A stretch of 25,501 nt of DNA from Ktedonobacter sp. 13_1_20CM_4_53_11. Its GTDB lineage: Bacteria; Chloroflexota; Ktedonobacteria; Ktedonobacterales; Ktedonobacteraceae. The notes under the pieces were generated by a model. It searched no databases. It was given only the letters and a program-made list of their open reading frames with translations, and was not told the origin of the DNA. The stretch covers positions 1-25,501 of the forward strand of contig MNIY01000088.1 of assembly GCA_001919995.1 (NCBI GenBank). Reading direction: 5' to 3'. Position 1 is the first letter of the stretch. Every line of letters begins with the position of its first letter. The translations under genes were made by a program, and so were the position numbers. Positions 23,201 to 25,501 of this stretch are shown in pieces.

Positions 23201-23999
23201 ATTACCGGCCGGCACAGAGATACCCATGCTGGGGATGCCGAATGGAAAGGTCGCGCCGGATTTCGCGGCCCTGGCGGGGTCAGGTATTTTCCCTGGCGCC
23301 GCGCCAGGGATGTATCCCGAGCCTTCTTCTGGCGCGTATGGCGGCATTGCCGGTATGTACAATAATGGTCAGCCGGTGGCGGGTTTCCAGCAGACCGGCG
23401 GCAATGAGTTTGCCAGCCAGCAAACCACAGGTGGTCTACCAAAAGCGTTCCCGCAACGTGCCTCGGATGAAGAGGAGCGCCTCCGCCAGCAGCTGGCGAT
23501 CTACGATCGCCTTATTGACGATTGGATTCAATTCACCGAAGAGAAATGGCGTACCGTTAGCGATAGTCAACTGGGTTGGAAGCCCTTGCGCGGCAGGTGG
23601 TCAGGTTGGGAAGATATCTTCCAGGACGCCTATGCTGCTAAGACCTCTGATCCAATGGCGCAAGCGGCGCAGGATGCGGGTGAAGCGACTGTACGGCGAT
23701 TTGAAAACTCTAAAGAAAAAGGTTCGGCTGCCTCAGCTGTGGCATGTTTCCTGCGCGATATGATGACGCTGCGTCGCGGGTTGGATATGATGTTACCTTC
23801 AGAGGAGCGCACATCCGAGACTGAGGTACGGCCAGCGGTGCAATCAACCCAAAGGATGAATTTTACTGGCAACAGTGGATTGTTGCATAATAGTAGCAGT
23901 GGTACTGGCAATGGCCCTGGTACTGGTAAATCTACCCAACGCAATTCGCTCATTCGCCGGCCGGCACCAATATATGTAGATGCCGATACAGATAAATAA
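23166..23999 (+). CDS. Unknown Gly/Pro-rich protein with a helical core
   Basis: The product has 277 residues and no family that I recognise. Residues 1-95 are Gly/Pro/Ala/Gln-rich and probably disordered, with PGAAPGMYPEP and repeated GG pairs. Residues 98-210 form a predicted helical domain beginning DEEERLRQQLAIYDRLIDDW and containing GWKPLRGRWSGWEDIF. Residues 215-265 are Ser/Asn/Gly/Thr-rich, followed by a basic-to-acidic tail. I chose ATG 23166, preceded by GGTGGG at about 6 nt. A TTG at 23124 would extend it by 14 residues but lacks a ribosome site. The start overlaps the previous gene by 35 bp in another frame, and hisC begins 11 bp after the stop, so the three are probably one transcript. 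Confidence 0.65.
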   Translation: MLGASGIHVLGELPAGTEIPMLGMPNGKVAPDFAALAGSGIFPGAAPGMYPEPSSGAYGGIAGMYNNGQPVAGFQQTGGNEFASQQTTGGLPKAFPQRASDEEERLRQQLAIYDRLIDDWIQFTEEKWRTVSDSQLGWKPLRGRWSGWEDIFQDAYAAKTSDPMAQAAQDAGEATVRRFENSKEKGSAASAVACFLRDMMTLRRGLDMMLPSEERTSETEVRPAVQSTQRMNFTGNSGLLHNSSSGTGNGPGTGKSTQRNSLIRRPAPIYVDADTDK

Positions 24000-24010
24000 T
24001 AGGACTGTTC

Positions 24011-25120
24011 ATGAACACGTATTCTCCGCGCATAGTTCATGTACGCCCGGAACTGGACCGTATGGCTGAATATGTTCCTGGCGAGTCGCCAGAAGCCTTC
24101 AGCGTTCGCACGGGTATACCCGTTAGTTGTTTAATAAAGTTAAATAGCAATGAAAGCCCCTATGGTCCGGCCCCGTCAGTACTGAGCGCATTAAGCGATC
24201 ATAGATGGTACAATAATTATCCTGACACCAATGCAACAGTTTTGCGAACTGCTCTTTCCCATTATACCGGACTCGACGGTCGTTTTATCATCTTAGGTCA
24301 TGGCAGTATGGAGGTGATCAGTCTCCTCTGGCACATCTTTCTTGCCGCAGGGGATAATATCATCTGTTGCCCTCCCACCTTCTCTCTCTATACCTCCGTC
24401 ACGACACTTTGTGGCGCTTATATATTAGAAGTGCCACGGTCAATTGACTATGAAATAGATGTCGAGGGAATACTGGAGGCGCTGACGCCAGAAACAAAAA
24501 TGATTGTCTTGTGCTCACCGAATAATCCCACCGGTAATCCTGTCGCTGAAGCTGATGTGCTGACGCTGCTTGAAACCGGGCGCATTGTGGTGGTCGATGA
24601 GGCCTACGTCGAGTTTTCTGATCGACCACGGGGTTACGCGCACCTGGTCCCGCAATACAGTAACCTGGTGGTCCTGCGTACCTTTAGCAAGTGGGCGGGA
24701 TTGGCCGGCCTACGTATTGGCTATGGCCTGTTCCCAGAATGGATTGGTGCGTATATGCGGCGCGCGCAATGTCCCTTCGAGGTCAATGTCGCCGGTCATA
24801 TTGCGGCGATTGAGACGCTCAATGACCTGGATTATGTTTTTGGCAACGTGCGTAAAATTGTGCAAGAGCGAGACCGTGTCTACAATGTGCTTGCCAGCCA
24901 ACCCTATCTGGAGCCCATTCCATCGCAGGGAAACTTCATCCTGGCACGTGTCATCAACGAGGACGTAGATATCCGTCGCGTTCGAGCGATACTTGAATCG
25001 CATGGTATCTTGTTACGCTACTTTAGCCACCCGTATCTGCGTGATTTTTTGCGCGTCACGGTAGGTTTGCCTGAGCATACAGATCAGCTGGCACACGCGC
25101 TGTCAAAGGTAACAGGGTAA
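24011..25120 (+). CDS. hisC: Histidinol-phosphate aminotransferase-type PLP enzyme
   Basis: HisC transfers an amino group from glutamate to imidazole-acetol phosphate in histidine synthesis. The 369-residue product has the class I/II aminotransferase fold: LNSNESPYGP (44-53), SPNNPTGNP (169-177), D196 and Y199 in VVVDEAYVEF, PLP-lysine K227 in TFSKWAGLAGLRIGYG with R235, and C-terminal R348 in FLRVTVG. Length and motifs match HisC. Related enzymes such as aromatic-amino-acid or threonine-phosphate decarboxylase-type relatives share the fold, and no other his gene is nearby, so the precise substrate is inferred. ATG 24011 follows AGGA at 7 nt. It is the last gene of the probable 22916-25120 unit. 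Confidence 0.88.
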   Translation: MNTYSPRIVHVRPELDRMAEYVPGESPEAFSVRTGIPVSCLIKLNSNESPYGPAPSVLSALSDHRWYNNYPDTNATVLRTALSHYTGLDGRFIILGHGSMEVISLLWHIFLAAGDNIICCPPTFSLYTSVTTLCGAYILEVPRSIDYEIDVEGILEALTPETKMIVLCSPNNPTGNPVAEADVLTLLETGRIVVVDEAYVEFSDRPRGYAHLVPQYSNLVVLRTFSKWAGLAGLRIGYGLFPEWIGAYMRRAQCPFEVNVAGHIAAIETLNDLDYVFGNVRKIVQERDRVYNVLASQPYLEPIPSQGNFILARVINEDVDIRRVRAILESHGILLRYFSHPYLRDFLRVTVGLPEHTDQLAHALSKVTG

Positions 25121-25133
25121 GTGCTATAGATAC

Positions 25134-25173
25134 CAGAAGGGATACCGCTCTTGCAGAGACAGCATCCCTTTTG
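25134..25173 (+). terminator. Intrinsic terminator after hisC
   Basis: CAGAAGGGAT (25134-25143) pairs with ATCCCTTTTG (25164-25173) using one G-U pair. An inner CTCT/AGAG stem sits in the loop, and a TTTT run lies at the 3' side, 14 bp after the stop. Confidence 0.7.
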
Positions 25174-25191
25174 TGTGTTTGCTGCATAACC

Positions 25192-25221
25192 TTGCTCCAA
25201 TCCCCTCTAAAGAGGTACAAT
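25192..25221 (+). promoter_or_regulatory. Promoter for enolase
   Basis: TTGCTC (25192-25197), an 18-bp spacer and TACAAT (25216-25221) lie just past the hisC terminator. A GGGAGG ribosome site (25242-25247) precedes the enolase ATG. Confidence 0.55.
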
Positions 25222-25239
25222 ACTTTCGCAAGGATATAG

Positions 25240-25501
<262 letters not shown>

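Noticed and set aside
22873..23442. Minus-strand open frame across the 22916/23166 junction
   Set aside because: It is rich in Pro/His/Arg/Ser, has no ribosome site, and is opposite two better-supported frames.
23101..23763. Second plus-strand frame (about 220 codons) overlapping the unknown gene at 23166
   Set aside because: It is Arg/Ser/Cys-rich, has no ribosome site, and is shifted by one base from a frame with better composition that ends just before hisC.

Overview
The window looks like a chromosomal stretch from a Ktedonobacteria-type member of Chloroflexota. This is an inference from gene content and style: moderate GC, a DUF4012 surface protein carrying a transposase-type N-terminal domain, an Lmo0937-type mini membrane protein, standalone GT20, and several small Pro/Gly-rich proteins of a kind I associate with that class. 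No ribosomal marker is present to settle it. I see no rRNA, tRNA, CRISPR array, phage or transposase gene. Nearly all the sequence is host-type coding DNA.

Layout. 1-410 is unassigned. A 54-residue membrane peptide (411-575, +) converges on a minus-strand proteostasis pair, hsp20 then lon (4006 to 723). A zinc-ribbon protein (4449-4234, -) and a Trp/Pro-rich protein (4764-5288, +) diverge from a shared 314-bp spacer. Next comes a minus-strand run of three poorly known genes: a 1110-residue membrane-anchored DUF4012 protein (10145-6813), a 123-residue acidic protein (6677-6306) and a 299-residue membrane protein built on eight tandem 11-residue repeats (6253-5354). An M1 aminopeptidase with a HEAT-like tail (13109-10425, -) and a UbiB/ABC1-family kinase-like protein (13276-15000, +) diverge.

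The second half is mostly metabolic. Nudix and metallo-beta-lactamase-fold hydrolases form a minus-strand pair (16710-15052). aroE and an FAH-family enzyme form a plus-strand pair (16798-18722). A 110-bp MITE/REP-like inverted repeat (18760-18869) separates these from a convergent two-domain extradiol-type dioxygenase (19867-18899). Then come a GT20 trehalose-phosphate-synthase-like gene (21627-20032, -), RNase PH (21994-22704, +), two overlapping unknown genes, hisC, and the 5' end of enolase cut by the window edge.

The most distinctive region is 5354-10145. The DUF4012 protein couples an apparently DNA-binding N-terminal domain, of the type found ahead of integrase cores, to a long disordered linker, one membrane span and a large outside domain. 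Downstream of it, a promoter is bracketed by perfect 13-bp inverted repeats and leads into the 123-residue gene and the 11-residue-repeat gene. Whether these three genes form one system is a hypothesis, not something the sequence proves.
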